Assembly (NCBI RefSeq): GCF_007677875.1
Contig: NZ_VEDO01000011.1
Location: forward strand, 1 to 64,000
Direction of reading: 5' to 3'
Length of the DNA: 64,000 nucleotides
From: Variovorax boronicumulans
GTDB lineage: Bacteria; Pseudomonadota; Gammaproteobacteria; Burkholderiales; Burkholderiaceae_C
This document shows positions 15,429 through 28,244 of the stretch, piece by piece. Position 1 is the first letter of the stretch. Each line of letters opens with the position of its first letter. A program made the translations under genes and the position numbers. Below the pieces are notes generated by a model that saw only the letters and a program-made list of their open reading frames with translations, searched no databases and was not told the DNA's origin.

Positions 15429-16787
15429 ATGGCCATGGTGCAGACGAGAAAACACAAGACCGCACTCCGACGCAGCACCACCGGCCTGCTGCTCCTGCTG
15501 ACCTTCGGCAGCCTGCCGGCCACCGCATCGGCCCAGACCCTCGTACAGCTGTTCGAAGCGGCGCGCAGCACCGATGCCACCTACCAAAGCGCGCGCGCCC
15601 AGTACGAGGCCAACCTCGCCAAGGCCGACCAGTCGCGCGCGCTGATCCTGCCCAGCGCCAACCTCTCGGCCGGCGCCTCGCGCAACACCTACGACAGCAC
15701 CACGCCGCCCGTCGATGGGCCCTACACGGCGCTGACGGCCAGCGTCGGCGCGACGCAGCCGCTGTACCGCCCTGGCAACTGGGCTGGCTACGAGCAGGGC
15801 CTCAAGCTGACGGACATCGCCCGCGCGCAGCTGCTCGTGGCCGAGCAGGACCTCATCATCCGCGTGGCGCAGGCCTATTTCGATGTGCTGGCGGCACAGG
15901 ACACGCTGGCTTTCGTGCAGGCGCAAAAGGCCGCCGTGGCCGAACAGCTCGCCTCGGCGCGCCGCAACTTCGAGGTCGGGACCGCCACCATCACCGACAC
16001 GCGCGAGGCGCAGGCCCGGCATGACCTGGTGATGGCCCAGGAGATCGCTGCTGCCAACGACCTGCGCGTCAAGAAGCTGGCGCTGGACACCGTGGTCAGC
16101 CGCACCGATGCCCGCCCCACCCCGCTGGCCCAGCCCGTGCCACTGCCCGCGCTGGCCGGCGATGCCGAAACCTGGGTGCAACAGGCCGAAGGCCATCCGG
16201 TGGTGCAGCAGGCCCGCATCGGCGTGGACGTCGCACGGCTGGAGACCGAGAAGGCGCGCGCCGGCCACAAGCCCACGCTGGACCTGCAGGCCAGCTACGG
16301 CGTCAACCGCTACCCGCAGGGCTATCCGAGCAACAGCCTGGCCTTCGGCACGCGCCAGAACCAGGGCTCGCTGGGTGTGCAGCTGACGGTGCCGCTGTTC
16401 GCGGGTTACTCGGTGCAGAACCGCGTGCGCGAAACCCTGTCGCTCGAAGAAAAAGCAGCGGCCGACCTGGAAGCGGCCCGCCGCACCGTGGTGCAGAACA
16501 CGCGCACGGCCTACTTCGGCGTGATGTCTGGCAAGGGCCAGGTCGAGGCGCTGCAGGCCGCCGAGACCTCCAGCCAGAGTGCGCTGGACGCCAACAAGCT
16601 GGGCTACCAGGTCGGCGTGCGCATCAACATCGACGTGCTGAACGCGCAGAGCCAGCTCTACCAGACCAAGCGCGACCTGGCCCAGGCCCGCTACAACGTC
16701 CTCTTGGGCGAGCTGCGCCTGCGCCAGGCCAGCGGCAGCTTGCGCGCCGAAGACTTGCAGGGCATCGAGGCGCTGCTGGTGCGCTGA
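15429..16787 (+). CDS. TolC-family outer-membrane efflux channel
   Basis: A 452-residue protein with a signal peptide (cleavage after TASA before Gln-Thr-Leu) and two outer-membrane efflux repeats. The first begins VQLFEAARSTDATYQSARAQ and the second lies around HPVVQQARIGVDVARLETEK. Long alpha-helical hairpins alternate with beta segments such as SLGVQLTVPLFAGYSVQNRV. There is no lipobox Cys, so it is TolC-like rather than an OprM-type lipoprotein. It would serve tripartite efflux or type I secretion; no inner-membrane partner is adjacent. Confidence 0.92.
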   Translation: MAMVQTRKHKTALRRSTTGLLLLLTFGSLPATASAQTLVQLFEAARSTDATYQSARAQYEANLAKADQSRALILPSANLSAGASRNTYDSTTPPVDGPYTALTASVGATQPLYRPGNWAGYEQGLKLTDIARAQLLVAEQDLIIRVAQAYFDVLAAQDTLAFVQAQKAAVAEQLASARRNFEVGTATITDTREAQARHDLVMAQEIAAANDLRVKKLALDTVVSRTDARPTPLAQPVPLPALAGDAETWVQQAEGHPVVQQARIGVDVARLETEKARAGHKPTLDLQASYGVNRYPQGYPSNSLAFGTRQNQGSLGVQLTVPLFAGYSVQNRVRETLSLEEKAAADLEAARRTVVQNTRTAYFGVMSGKGQVEALQAAETSSQSALDANKLGYQVGVRINIDVLNAQSQLYQTKRDLAQARYNVLLGELRLRQASGSLRAEDLQGIEALLVR

Positions 16788-16797
16788 GCCGACGCGT

Positions 16798-18057
16798 TCA
16801 GCGCCGAAGCTGTTCCACGATGGCCACCGCCGTGCGTGCCGCCGCGCCGCGGTGGGCTGCAGCGAATGCCAGGCTCGCGTCGCTGGCCTGCTGGCGTGCC
16901 GCAGGGTCCGCCGCCAGCCGCTGAGCGGTCTGTGCGGCCTGCGCCAGATCTTCCACGCGCAGAGCCGCGCCGGCCTGCTCCGCCAATGCCGCCGCCTCGG
17001 CGAAGTTGAAGGTGTGCGGCCCCATCAGCACCGGGCAGCCGCAGGCCGCCGCCTCGATCAAATTCTGGCCGCCCAGGGGTTCAAAGCTGCCGCCCAGCAA
17101 GGCCATGTCGGCCAGGCCGTAGTACAGCGCCATCTCGCCGAGCGAATCGCCGAGCCAGACCGCGTTCGAATTCGCTGGCGGTGCATCGTCCCAGCCGCTG
17201 CGGCGGTCCACTGCGAAGCCATGCATGCGCACCAGTTCGGCCACGGCATCGAAACGCTGCGGATGGCGCGGCACGATCAGCCATTGCACGGCGGCGGCAG
17301 CGGCCGGGTCCGCCTGCAGCAAGGCGAGCAAGGCAGCCTCCTCACCCTCGCGCGAACTGGCGAACAGCACGACCGGCTTGCCCGCCGCGGCACGCCATTG
17401 GTGGCCACGCGCCAACTGCGCCGCATCGGGCGTGGCATCGAACTTGAGATTGCCGAAGGCGCCGGCCACCGGCGCACCGGCACTGCGCAGCCGCGCGGCA
17501 TCGTCCTCGGTCTGCGCGTACGCGGCCGCGAGCGCGGCATAGGCCGGCGGCAACAGCGGCACGCGCTGCGCTCCCTGCAGCGATTTTTCGGACAAGCGCG
17601 CATTGGCCAGCACCAGCGGCACGCCGGCCCGCCGGCAGCTTTCGATGAGCCAGGGCCAGATCTCGGTTTCCATGAGGATGCCGACACGCGGCTGGAATTG
17701 CGCCACAAAGCGCCCAGTTGCGCCCGGCGTGTCCCAGGGCTGCCAGACCTGCAGGTCGCCTTCGCACAGCAGCCGCGCGCCCTCGGCCCGGCCCGTGGCC
17801 GTGCCGTGCGTCAGCAGCAGCCGCATGCCCGGCAGGCGCTCGCGCAGCGCAGCGACGAGCACGGCGGCCGCGCGCGTTTCGCCCAGCGAGACCGCATGCA
17901 CCCAGACCCAGCCGCGCGACGGCGGCTGGGTGTAATGGCCGAAGCGCTCGGGCACGTGCGCGCCGTAGCCGGGCTCGGCCACGGCGCGGCGCGCGAGCTT
18001 GCGCCGCAACAGCGGTTGCGCCAGCCAGGTCAGCCAGCCGTACAGGCGCAGCAGCAT
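16798..18057 (-). CDS. waaA: 3-deoxy-D-manno-octulosonic acid (Kdo) transferase
   Basis: WaaA adds Kdo from CMP-Kdo to lipid A precursor at the cytoplasmic face of the inner membrane. The 419-residue protein has the N-terminal membrane-associated segment, the conserved HAVSLGETRAA block, METEIWPWLI, and a C-terminal GT-B nucleotide-binding region with GGSFEPLGGQNLIEAAACG. The start at 18057 overlaps the waaC stop (ATGA). Its 3' end converges on the TolC-like gene with a 10-bp gap. Confidence 0.95.
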   Translation of the reverse strand: MLLRLYGWLTWLAQPLLRRKLARRAVAEPGYGAHVPERFGHYTQPPSRGWVWVHAVSLGETRAAAVLVAALRERLPGMRLLLTHGTATGRAEGARLLCEGDLQVWQPWDTPGATGRFVAQFQPRVGILMETEIWPWLIESCRRAGVPLVLANARLSEKSLQGAQRVPLLPPAYAALAAAYAQTEDDAARLRSAGAPVAGAFGNLKFDATPDAAQLARGHQWRAAAGKPVVLFASSREGEEAALLALLQADPAAAAAVQWLIVPRHPQRFDAVAELVRMHGFAVDRRSGWDDAPPANSNAVWLGDSLGEMALYYGLADMALLGGSFEPLGGQNLIEAAACGCPVLMGPHTFNFAEAAALAEQAGAALRVEDLAQAAQTAQRLAADPAARQQASDASLAFAAAHRGAAARTAVAIVEQLRR

Positions 18058-19040
18058 CAGCGTGGCACCGGTCGGGGCGCGGCGGCCAGCACACCCTGCC
18101 AGGCGGCCCAGACCTCGTCCACACTGGGCGCGCGCTCGCCGCCGACCGGCACCTGGTGCGCATGGCCCACCGGGCCGGCACGCCAGGCGCGCGGATAACT
18201 GAAGATCTGCACGTGTAGCAGGTCCAGCGCCACGGCCATGTGGCTGAGGCCGGAGTCCACGCCGATCACGCCCGTGGCGGCCGCCATCTCGCGCAGCACG
18301 CCGGCCAGCGACAGCCGCGGCCAGACGCGGGCCTTCGGGCCGATGGCCGTGGCCAGCGCGGTCGCCAGGCGCAGCTCGGCATCCGAGGCATGCGGCAGCC
18401 AGACTTCGAAGCCATCGGCCGCCAGCCGCTGGCCGATCGCGGCCCAGTCGGCCTGCGGCCACTCGTTGTCGGGCCGCGTCGTGCCATGGGCCAGCACCAC
18501 GGCGCGCACCGGTGCCGGGCGCTCCACGCGCAGCTGGTAGACGGGCGGCGTCTTGAGCTCATAGCCCAGCGCGCCGGCCGCCAGCACGCGGTAGCGCTGC
18601 ACCGCGTGCACGCGCCGAGGCATGGGCACCAGGCGGTTGGCGAAGAAGCGCGTGGGCCACTCGTAGCCGCACTCCTCGCTGCGGTTGCCGTAGGTCGCGC
18701 GAAAGCCGGTGGCCGACAGGCGTGCCTTGCGCGCCACCATGCCCGACTTGATGAGGCCCTGGATGTCGAGCACGGCGTCGTATTCGACGGCCCGCAGCGC
18801 CGTGTAGAAGGCCGTGCGCTCGGCCCGGGTCGCCGCATCCAGCCAGGACTTGCGCCAGCGGCGTCCGGCGAAGCGCAGGACGCGCTCGACGCCGACCACG
18901 CATTCCACGAGCGGCGCGAACGACTCCTCGACCACCCAGTCGATCGTCGCGGGCGGCAGCGCGGCACGCAGGTCGCTCACGACCGGCATGGCCTGCACCA
19001 CATCGCCCAGCGACGAGAGCTTGACGATCAGGATCCTCAT
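18057..19040 (-). CDS. waaC: LPS heptosyltransferase I
   Basis: WaaC adds the first heptose to Kdo of the LPS inner core. The 327-residue GT-B (GT9) enzyme begins MRILIVKLSSLGDVVQAMP, the strongly conserved heptosyltransferase start, and carries DIQGLIKSG, GTTRPDNEWP and GVDSGLSHMAVAL for donor binding. The ATG at 19038-19040 was chosen for that motif. It is translationally coupled to waaA. The upstream gap is filled by a palindromic repeat. Confidence 0.94.
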   Translation of the reverse strand: MRILIVKLSSLGDVVQAMPVVSDLRAALPPATIDWVVEESFAPLVECVVGVERVLRFAGRRWRKSWLDAATRAERTAFYTALRAVEYDAVLDIQGLIKSGMVARKARLSATGFRATYGNRSEECGYEWPTRFFANRLVPMPRRVHAVQRYRVLAAGALGYELKTPPVYQLRVERPAPVRAVVLAHGTTRPDNEWPQADWAAIGQRLAADGFEVWLPHASDAELRLATALATAIGPKARVWPRLSLAGVLREMAAATGVIGVDSGLSHMAVALDLLHVQIFSYPRAWRAGPVGHAHQVPVGGERAPSVDEVWAAWQGVLAAAPRPVPR

Positions 19041-19049
19041 GCAGTGAGA

Positions 19050-19265
19050 GCTTGTGAAGAAATCGCTTGAACCCACGCAAGACCCCGATGCACATCAGTT
19101 CGACATGCACCGACCGCGCGCGGGGTTTTGCCCTTCGGGCCGGAGCGCCCACAGGCGCCGGGCGGCGTTGCGCCGCTTGTCCGTATCTCGATACGGACTG
19201 CGCGACGCGCCTTGCCCGGCACCCGCGAGCGCCCCGTCGTGGGTCCAATCAACTCCTTCACAAGC
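19050..19265. repeat. palindromic intergenic element family A, copy 1
   Basis: This 216-bp element ends in inverted repeats: GCTTGTGAAG at 19050 and CTTCACAAGC at 19256-19265, with about 20 of 26 terminal bases matching. The centre holds a perfect GTCCGTATC/GATACGGAC hairpin. It shares the block CCCTTCGGGCCGG and a GCGTTGC segment with the element at 30341-30562. It lacks a credible reading frame and looks like a MITE or REP-type element. Confidence 0.6.
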
Positions 19266-19285
19266 CCTGAAGCCGCCGCCTGCGC

Positions 19286-20683
19286 TCAATGCGCGGCCGC
19301 CTGGATCTGCGCGTCGGGCTTGACCGAACGCAGCAGCGCCATGAGCTGCGTCTGGATGCGTTCGAGCGCGGCCTCGGTGTGGCCCTCGAAGCGCAGCACC
19401 AGCACCGGCGTGGTGTTGGAGGCGCGGATCAGGCCGAAGCCGTCCGGCCAATCCACGCGCAGGCCGTCGATGGTGTTGACGGTGGCCGGTGCGTCGAACT
19501 TCGCGGCCGCCACGAGCTGGGCCACCAGCGCATGCGGTTCGCCCTCGGCGCAGCCGACATTGAGTTCGGGCGTGGAGAAGCTCGTGGGCAGCGCGTCGAG
19601 CACGGCGCTGGCATCGGGCGATTTGCTCAGGATTTCCAGCAGCCGCGCGCCGGCGTAGGTGCCATCGTCGAAGCCGAACCAGCGTTCCTTGAAGAAGATG
19701 TGGCCGCTCATCTCGCCGCCCAGCGGCGCCTGGCCGCCCTCGGCCTCGATGGCCTTCATCTTGGCCTTGATCAACGAGTGACCGGTCTTGAACATCAGCG
19801 CTTTGCCGCCAGCGGCCTCGATGGCCGGGGCCAGCCGCTGCGAACACTTGACGTCGAACAGGATGGTGCCGCCCGGCACGCGCGTGAGCACGTCCTGCGC
19901 GAACAGGGCCATCTGGCGGTCCGGGAAGATGTTGTTGCCCTCGCGCGTGACGATGCCCAGGCGGTCGCCATCGCCGTCGAAGGCCAGGCCCAGCTCGGCG
20001 CCCGTGGTCTTGAGCGCGGCGATCAGGTCGTGCAGGTTCTCGGGCTTGCTCGGGTCCGGATGGTGGTTGGGGAAGTTGCCGTCGACCTCGCTGAACAGTT
20101 CGGTCACCTCGCAGCCCAGCGCGCGGAAGATCTCCGGCGACGAGGCACCGGCGATGCCGTTGCCAGAGTCCACGACGATCTTGAGCGGGCGCGCGAGCTT
20201 CACGTCGCCCACGATGCGTTCGCGGTAGGCCGGCAGCACGTCGGCCTGGCGCACGCTGCCGCCCGGCACCTCGGCCCAGTCCTCCGCCTCGATCATGCTG
20301 CGCAGCGCCTGGATCTCGTCGCCATAGATGGCGCGGCCGCCCATGATCATCTTGAAGCCGTTGTAGTCCTTGGGGTTGTGGCTGCCCGTGATCTGGATGC
20401 CGCTCTTGGCCAGCGTGTGGGCAGCGAAGTACAGGATGGGCGTGGTGACCATGCCCACGTCGATGACCTGCACGCCGGCGGCCACGAGGCCGCGAATCAG
20501 CGCGGCCGACAGGCTGGGACCGGACAGGCGGCCGTCGCGGCCCACGGCCACCGTGGTTTCGCCCTCGCGCCGGGCGATGGTGCCGAACGCACGTCCCAGG
20601 CCTTCGGCCACGGCCTCGTTGAGCGTGGACGGCACGATGCCACGGATGTCGTAGGCCTTGAAGATGGACGCGGAAACTTGCAT
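19286..20683 (-). CDS. phosphomannomutase/phosphoglucomutase
   Basis: A 465-residue alpha-D-phosphohexomutase of the AlgC type, interconverting 1- and 6-phosphates of glucose or mannose. The catalytic phosphoserine loop is TGSHNPKDYNG (about residue 100), the Mg2+ loop is DGDGDRLG (about 240), the sugar-specificity loop is GEMSGHIFF, and the phosphate-binding loop is RASNTTP. Glucose-1-phosphate from this enzyme would feed the neighbouring glgC, and mannose-1-phosphate would feed surface polysaccharide; the adjacent LPS and glycogen genes fit either use. Confidence 0.94.
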   Translation of the reverse strand: MQVSASIFKAYDIRGIVPSTLNEAVAEGLGRAFGTIARREGETTVAVGRDGRLSGPSLSAALIRGLVAAGVQVIDVGMVTTPILYFAAHTLAKSGIQITGSHNPKDYNGFKMIMGGRAIYGDEIQALRSMIEAEDWAEVPGGSVRQADVLPAYRERIVGDVKLARPLKIVVDSGNGIAGASSPEIFRALGCEVTELFSEVDGNFPNHHPDPSKPENLHDLIAALKTTGAELGLAFDGDGDRLGIVTREGNNIFPDRQMALFAQDVLTRVPGGTILFDVKCSQRLAPAIEAAGGKALMFKTGHSLIKAKMKAIEAEGGQAPLGGEMSGHIFFKERWFGFDDGTYAGARLLEILSKSPDASAVLDALPTSFSTPELNVGCAEGEPHALVAQLVAAAKFDAPATVNTIDGLRVDWPDGFGLIRASNTTPVLVLRFEGHTEAALERIQTQLMALLRSVKPDAQIQAAAH

Positions 20684-20778
20684 GGAACTCCTGGGGAGGG
20701 TGGCTTGCGGTGCGGGCGATTATGGGGGAAACCCCAGGCTCGGCCGCCCGGCACGACGCCTGCGCGAAGCCTGCGGCC

Positions 20779-20973
20779 TCACACCTGCGCCATGCCCGCG
20801 TCGACGAACAGCTCGATGCCGTTGACGAAGCTGGCCGCATCCGAGGCCAGGAAGGCCACGGCCTTGCCGATCTCGCCGGGCTCGCGGAGGCGGCCCAGCG
20901 GCACCTGGGAGGCGAGATCGTCGACCGGGCCCAGAAAAGGGCTTTCCCGTGCGGATTGCGCGGGACGGGACAC
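20779..20973 (-). pseudogene. C-terminal remnant of a short-chain dehydrogenase
   Basis: Only about 50 residues (LGRLREPGEIGKAVAFLASD then VNGIELFVDAGMAQV) match the C-terminus of a typical 250-residue SDR; the Rossmann motif and catalytic Tyr-Lys are missing. Bases beyond about 20938 do not look like SDR. It lies between the phosphomutase and glgA and is a decayed fragment. Confidence 0.7.
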
Positions 20974-20997
20974 CGGCTGCTGGCGCCGACAGCACGG

Positions 20998-22449
20998 TCA
21001 GAGGGCCGCGATGGCCTCCTGGTAGAGCGCCAGGTACTGCTGCGCCACGGGTTCCCAGGAGAAGTTCTGCGCCATGCCGCGCCGCATCAGCTGCTGCCAC
21101 AGCGCACCCTGGCGGTAGGCCAGCACCGCCCGTTGCAGCGTGTGGCCCAGCGCATCGGCCGTGGCCGGACCGAACGCAAAGCCCGTGGCCACGTCGCGCG
21201 CCAGCGTGTCTTCGTTCGCATCGACCACGGTGTCCGCGAGGCCGCCCACGCGGCGCACGATGGGCACGGTGCCGTAGCGCAGCGCGTAGAGCTGCGTCAG
21301 GCCGCAGGGCTCGAAGCGCGAAGGCACCAGCATGGCGTCGGCGCCTGCGATGAGTTGGTGCGCGAAGGCTTCGTCGTAGCCCAGCCGCACCGCCACGCGG
21401 CCCGGGTGCTGGGCCATGGCCTGGCGGAAGGCGCCTTCGAGCGCGGCATCGCCCGTGCCCTGGACGGCGAACTGCGCGCCCTGGGCCAGCAGATCGGGCA
21501 AGGCCTCGAGCACAAGGTCCAGGCCCTTTTGCGAGGTCAGCCGGCTGACCACGCCGAACAGCGGCGCATCGGCCTCGGGCGCCAGGCCCAGCGCCTGCTG
21601 CAGCTGCGCCTTGCACTGCGCCTTGCCGGTCAGTGCGCCTGCGCTGTAGCGCGCGGGCAGTTCAGGGTCGGCGGTGGGGTCCCACACCTGTGGATCGACG
21701 CCGTTCAGGATGCCCGAGACCTCGTTGCCCCGTGCGCGGATCACGCCGTCCAGCCCGCTGCCGTACTCGGGCGTGCGGATCTCGCGCGCATAGGTCGGGC
21801 TCACGGTGGTCACGCGCGTGGCGAACTTGAGGCCGGCCTTGATGAACGAGAAATGCCCGTGGAACTCCAGCGCCGAAGGCGCCATGAACCGCGCCGGCAG
21901 GCCCAGCAGAAAGAAGTCCGTGGGCTCGAACAAGCCATGGAAGGCCAGGTTGTGCACCGTGAAGACGGTCGCCACGTCGCGCACGGGCCGCGCCGCCAGA
22001 TAGGCGCACGACATGGCGGCATGCCAGTCGTGCGCGTGCATGACCTGCGGCTTCCACGCCGGATCGAGTTCGCCCGCCGCGACGTGGGCGGCGACCCAGC
22101 CCAGCAGCGCGAAACGCTGCAGGTTGTCGGCCCACTCCAGCCCGTCGGGTCCCAGGTAAGGGTTGCCGGGCCGCTCGTACAGGAAGGGCGCGTCGACCAC
22201 ATAGGCCGCCTGCACCCCGTCCAGCTTGCCGCGCAGCAGGCGCACGCGGCCGGCACCGAACATCGGGCCGAGCGTGCAGACCTCGGCCAGGTTCTCCACA
22301 CCGCGCAGCACGGCCGGCAGGCCGGGCAGCAGCAGCCGCACCTGCGCGCCCTGGGTTGCGAGCGCCTGCGGCAGTGCGCCGACCACGTCGGCCAGCCCGC
22401 CCGTCTTGACCAGCGGATAGACCTCCGCGGCAACCTGCAGAACCTTCAT
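20998..22449 (-). CDS. glgA: glycogen synthase
   Basis: GlgA extends alpha-1,4-glucan using ADP-glucose. The 483-residue GT5 enzyme begins [22 protein letters not shown], where KTGGL is the ADP-glucose site, and carries [10 protein letters not shown], a [13 protein letters not shown] segment and the late [17 protein letters not shown] motif with the catalytic Glu. The start overlaps the glgC stop by 4 nt, so synthesis of the two is coupled. Length is normal. Confidence 0.96.
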   Translation of the reverse strand: MKVLQVAAEVYPLVKTGGLADVVGALPQALATQGAQVRLLLPGLPAVLRGVENLAEVCTLGPMFGAGRVRLLRGKLDGVQAAYVVDAPFLYERPGNPYLGPDGLEWADNLQRFALLGWVAAHVAAGELDPAWKPQVMHAHDWHAAMSCAYLAARPVRDVATVFTVHNLAFHGLFEPTDFFLLGLPARFMAPSALEFHGHFSFIKAGLKFATRVTTVSPTYAREIRTPEYGSGLDGVIRARGNEVSGILNGVDPQVWDPTADPELPARYSAGALTGKAQCKAQLQQALGLAPEADAPLFGVVSRLTSQKGLDLVLEALPDLLAQGAQFAVQGTGDAALEGAFRQAMAQHPGRVAVRLGYDEAFAHQLIAGADAMLVPSRFEPCGLTQLYALRYGTVPIVRRVGGLADTVVDANEDTLARDVATGFAFGPATADALGHTLQRAVLAYRQGALWQQLMRRGMAQNFSWEPVAQQYLALYQEAIAAL

Positions 22450-23741
22450 GAACCGAGCTTGTCCAGCATGGGTTGGGTCACGAGCACGATGCCGTTGGGG
22501 CTGCGGTAAAAGCGCGCTGCATCGGCTTCGGCGTCCTCGCCGATCACCATGCCGTCGGGGATGGACACGCCGCGGTCGATGATGGCGCGCGTGATGCGCG
22601 CATGCCGGCCGATCTGCACGGCAGGCAGCAGCACCGACCAGTTCACGCTGGAATAGGAGTTCACGCGCACGCTGGAGAACAGCACCGAGCGCAGCACGTT
22701 GCCCGAGACGATGCAGCCGCCAGACACCAGCGACTCGATGGCCATGCCGCGCCGGTCGTCGGCGTTGTGCACGAACTTGGCCGGCGGCAGTTGCGCCTGG
22801 TAGGTCCAGATCGGCCAGCGCGTGTCGTACAGGTTGAGCTGCGGGTCGGTGGCCGTGAGGTCGATGTTGGCGTCCCAGTAGGCGTCGATCGTGCCCACGT
22901 CGCGCCAGTAGGCCTCCTCGCCCACGCGCATGTTCACGCACGAGAGCTCGAACGGGTGTGCTGCGGCCTGCGCGTTCTTCACGGCGCGCGGGATGATGTC
23001 CTTGCCAAAGTCGTGGCTGGAGTTCGGATCGTTCATGTCGCGCTCGAGCTCCTTGTAGAGGTAGCGCGCGTTGAACACGTAGATGCCCATGCTGGCCAGC
23101 GCCATGTCGGGCCGGCCGGGCATGGGCGGCGGATCGGCGGGCTTTTCCAGGAAGTCCGTGATCATGCTGTTCTCGTCCACCGCCATCACGCCGAAGGCCG
23201 TGGCCTCGGCGCGCGGCACGGCGATGCAGCCCACCGTGCACTCGCGGCCCTTGGCCACGTGGTCGGCCAGCATGATGGCGTAGTTCATCTTGTAGATGTG
23301 GTCGCCGGCCAGCACCACGATGTAGTCGGGCCGGTAGCTGGCCAGGATGTCCTGGTTCTGGTAGACGGCATCGGCCGTGCCGCGGTACCAGCTTTCCTCG
23401 TCCACGCGCTGCTGCGCCGGCATGAGGTCCACGAACTCGTTCATCTCGGTCTTGAGGAAACCCCAGCCGCGCTGCACGTGGCGCAGCAGGCTGTGGCTCT
23501 TGTACTGCGTGATCACGCCGATGCGGCGGATGCCCGAGTTCAGGCAGTTCGACAAGGCGAAGTCGACGATGCGGAACTTGCCGCCGAAGTACACGGCGGG
23601 CTTGGCGCGCCGGTCCGTGAGGTTCATGAGGCGGCTGCCGCGGCCGCCTGCCAGCACGAGGGCCACGGCCCGCTTGGGCAAGTCCAGCTGCTGGGCCAGG
23701 TCCAGGGATTTCATGCGTTCTACTGCGGCCATGGCCTTCAC
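22446..23741 (-). CDS. glgC: glucose-1-phosphate adenylyltransferase
   Basis: GlgC makes ADP-glucose, the committed step of bacterial glycogen synthesis. The 431-residue protein has the nucleotide-binding [20 protein letters not shown], a [19 protein letters not shown] block for the sugar phosphate, [11 protein letters not shown], and a C-terminal left-handed beta-helix. An N-terminal extension offers several Met starts (23741, 23732, 23714). It is divergent from glgP with a 151-bp promoter gap. Confidence 0.96.
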   Translation of the reverse strand: MKAMAAVERMKSLDLAQQLDLPKRAVALVLAGGRGSRLMNLTDRRAKPAVYFGGKFRIVDFALSNCLNSGIRRIGVITQYKSHSLLRHVQRGWGFLKTEMNEFVDLMPAQQRVDEESWYRGTADAVYQNQDILASYRPDYIVVLAGDHIYKMNYAIMLADHVAKGRECTVGCIAVPRAEATAFGVMAVDENSMITDFLEKPADPPPMPGRPDMALASMGIYVFNARYLYKELERDMNDPNSSHDFGKDIIPRAVKNAQAAAHPFELSCVNMRVGEEAYWRDVGTIDAYWDANIDLTATDPQLNLYDTRWPIWTYQAQLPPAKFVHNADDRRGMAIESLVSGGCIVSGNVLRSVLFSSVRVNSYSSVNWSVLLPAVQIGRHARITRAIIDRGVSIPDGMVIGEDAEADAARFYRSPNGIVLVTQPMLDKLGS

Positions 23742-23892
23742 TCACAAATTGGTTACGTTGAGCGTCTAGGATAGCCGCAGTCGCGGTGCATACCGGTGTG
23801 CCGCGCAAGAAATCAGCGCTTGTCTGGCATGGACCCTGCTAGTCCGCGCACGCTTCATCCGCCACCGCATCAGGGACAAAAAAAGGAACGCC

Positions 23893-26324
<2,432 letters not shown>

Positions 26325-26328
<4 letters not shown>

Positions 26329-28244
26329 CCCTGCCGCCGCCCAGTCCAGCCCAGAACGATTTCCTGATCTCCGACACCGACCTGTGGCTGCTGGCCGAGG
26401 GCACGCACCTGCGGCCCTACGAGGTGCTGGGCGCGCATGCGTTCACGCGGGATGGCGTGGCCGGCACGCGCTTCGCGGTGTGGGCACCCAATGCGCGGCG
26501 CGTCAGCGTGGTAGGCGACTTCAACGCCTGGGACGGCCGCGTGCATCCCATGCGCGCGCGGCCCAGCGCCGGCCTGTGGGAAGCCTTCGTGCCTGGTGTC
26601 GGGCCTGGCGCGCTCTACAAGTTCGAACTCGAGGACGCGCAAGGCCAGCTGCTGCCGCTCAAGGCCGACCCCTATGCATTGGCGGCCCAACTGCGGCCCG
26701 ACACCGCGAGCCAGGTCGCCCGGCTGCCGGCCCGGGTGCCGGCCAGCGCCGAGCGCCAGGCCGCCAACGCGATCGACGCGCCCATCAGCATCTACGAGGT
26801 GCACCTGGCCAGCTGGCGCCGCAAGCCCGAGGAAGCCAACCGCTGGCTCGACTGGGACGAGCTCGCGGCCGAGCTCATCCCCTACGCGGTGGACATGGGC
26901 TTCACCCACCTGGAGCTGCTGCCCATCAGCGAGCACCCCTTCGACGGTTCCTGGGGCTACCAGCCCATCGGCCTGTATGCGCCGACATCGCGCTTCGGCG
27001 ATCCCGCCGGCTTCACGCGCTTCGTCGCCCGCGCCCATGCCCAGGGCCTGGGCGTGCTGCTGGATTGGGTGCCCGCGCATTTCCCGAGCGACGCGCACGG
27101 CCTGGCCCGCTTCGATGGCACGGCGCTGTACGAGCATGCCGACCCGCGCGAAGGCTTCCACCAGGACTGGAACACGCTGATCTACAACTTCGGCCGTACG
27201 GAGGTGCGCAACTTCCTGGTCGGCAACGCGCTGTACTGGCTCGAGCGCCACGGCGTGGACGGCCTGCGCGTGGACGCCGTGGCCTCCATGCTGTACCGCG
27301 ACTACAGCCGCAAGGACGGCGAATGGATCCCCAACCGCCACGGCGGCCGCGAGAACCTGGAGGCCATCGATTTCCTGAAGCGCATGAACGAGGTGGTCGG
27401 TGCCGAGCGGCCCGAGGCCACCACCGTGGCCGAGGAGTCGACCTCCTTCCTGGGGGTCTCGCGTCCGACCTCCGCAGGTGGCCTGGGCTTTCACTACAAG
27501 TGGAACATGGGCTGGATGCACGACACGCTGCGCTACTTCGGCCGTGAACCCGTGCACCGGCGCCACCACCACCACGAGCTGACGTTCAGCATGGTGTATG
27601 CCTACAGCGAACAATTCGTGCTGCCCTTCTCGCACGACGAGGTGGTGCACGGCAAGGGCTCGCTGCTCACGCGCATGCCGGGCGACCGCTGGCAGCAGTT
27701 CGCCAACCTGCGCGCACTGTACGGCTACATGTGGGCGCATCCGGGCAAGAAGCTGCTGTTCATGGGCTGCGAGTTCGGCCAGGCGCGCGAATGGAACCAC
27801 GAGGCCAGCCTCGATTGGCACCTGCTCGGCGACGGCCTGCACGCCGGCGTGCAGACCCTGGTGCGCGACCTCAACCGCGTGCTGCGCCACCACCCCGCCC
27901 TGCACGCGCAGGACAGCGTGCCCGCCGGCTTCGAGTGGATCGAAGCCGACGATGCCCAGCACAGCATCTTCGCCTTCGTGCGCCATGGCCGCGAGGAAGG
28001 CCAGACCATGCTGGTGGTGTGCAATCTCACGCCCGTGGTGCGACGCGACTGGCGGCTCGGCGTGCCGCGGCCCGGGCGCTGGCACGAACGGCTCAACACC
28101 GATTCCGTGCACTACGGCGGCAGCAATGCGGGCACGCCCTGGGGCGTGGCGGGCACCGAACCCATCCCCTCGCACGGGCGCACGCACTCCGTGCTGCTGA
28201 CCCTGCCGCCGCTGTCCACCGTGTTCCTGGAGTGGACGCCGTGA
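26325..28244 (+). CDS. glgB: 1,4-alpha-glucan branching enzyme
   Basis: GlgB makes the alpha-1,6 branches of glycogen. The 639-residue protein has a CBM48 domain (about residues 30-120), then the GH13 barrel. Catalytic segments are [18 protein letters not shown] (Asp nucleophile), TVAEESTSF (acid Glu) and [15 protein letters not shown] (transition-state Asp). It is shorter than 730-residue enterobacterial forms because it lacks the extra N-terminal domain. It overlaps glgP and glgX. Confidence 0.96.
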
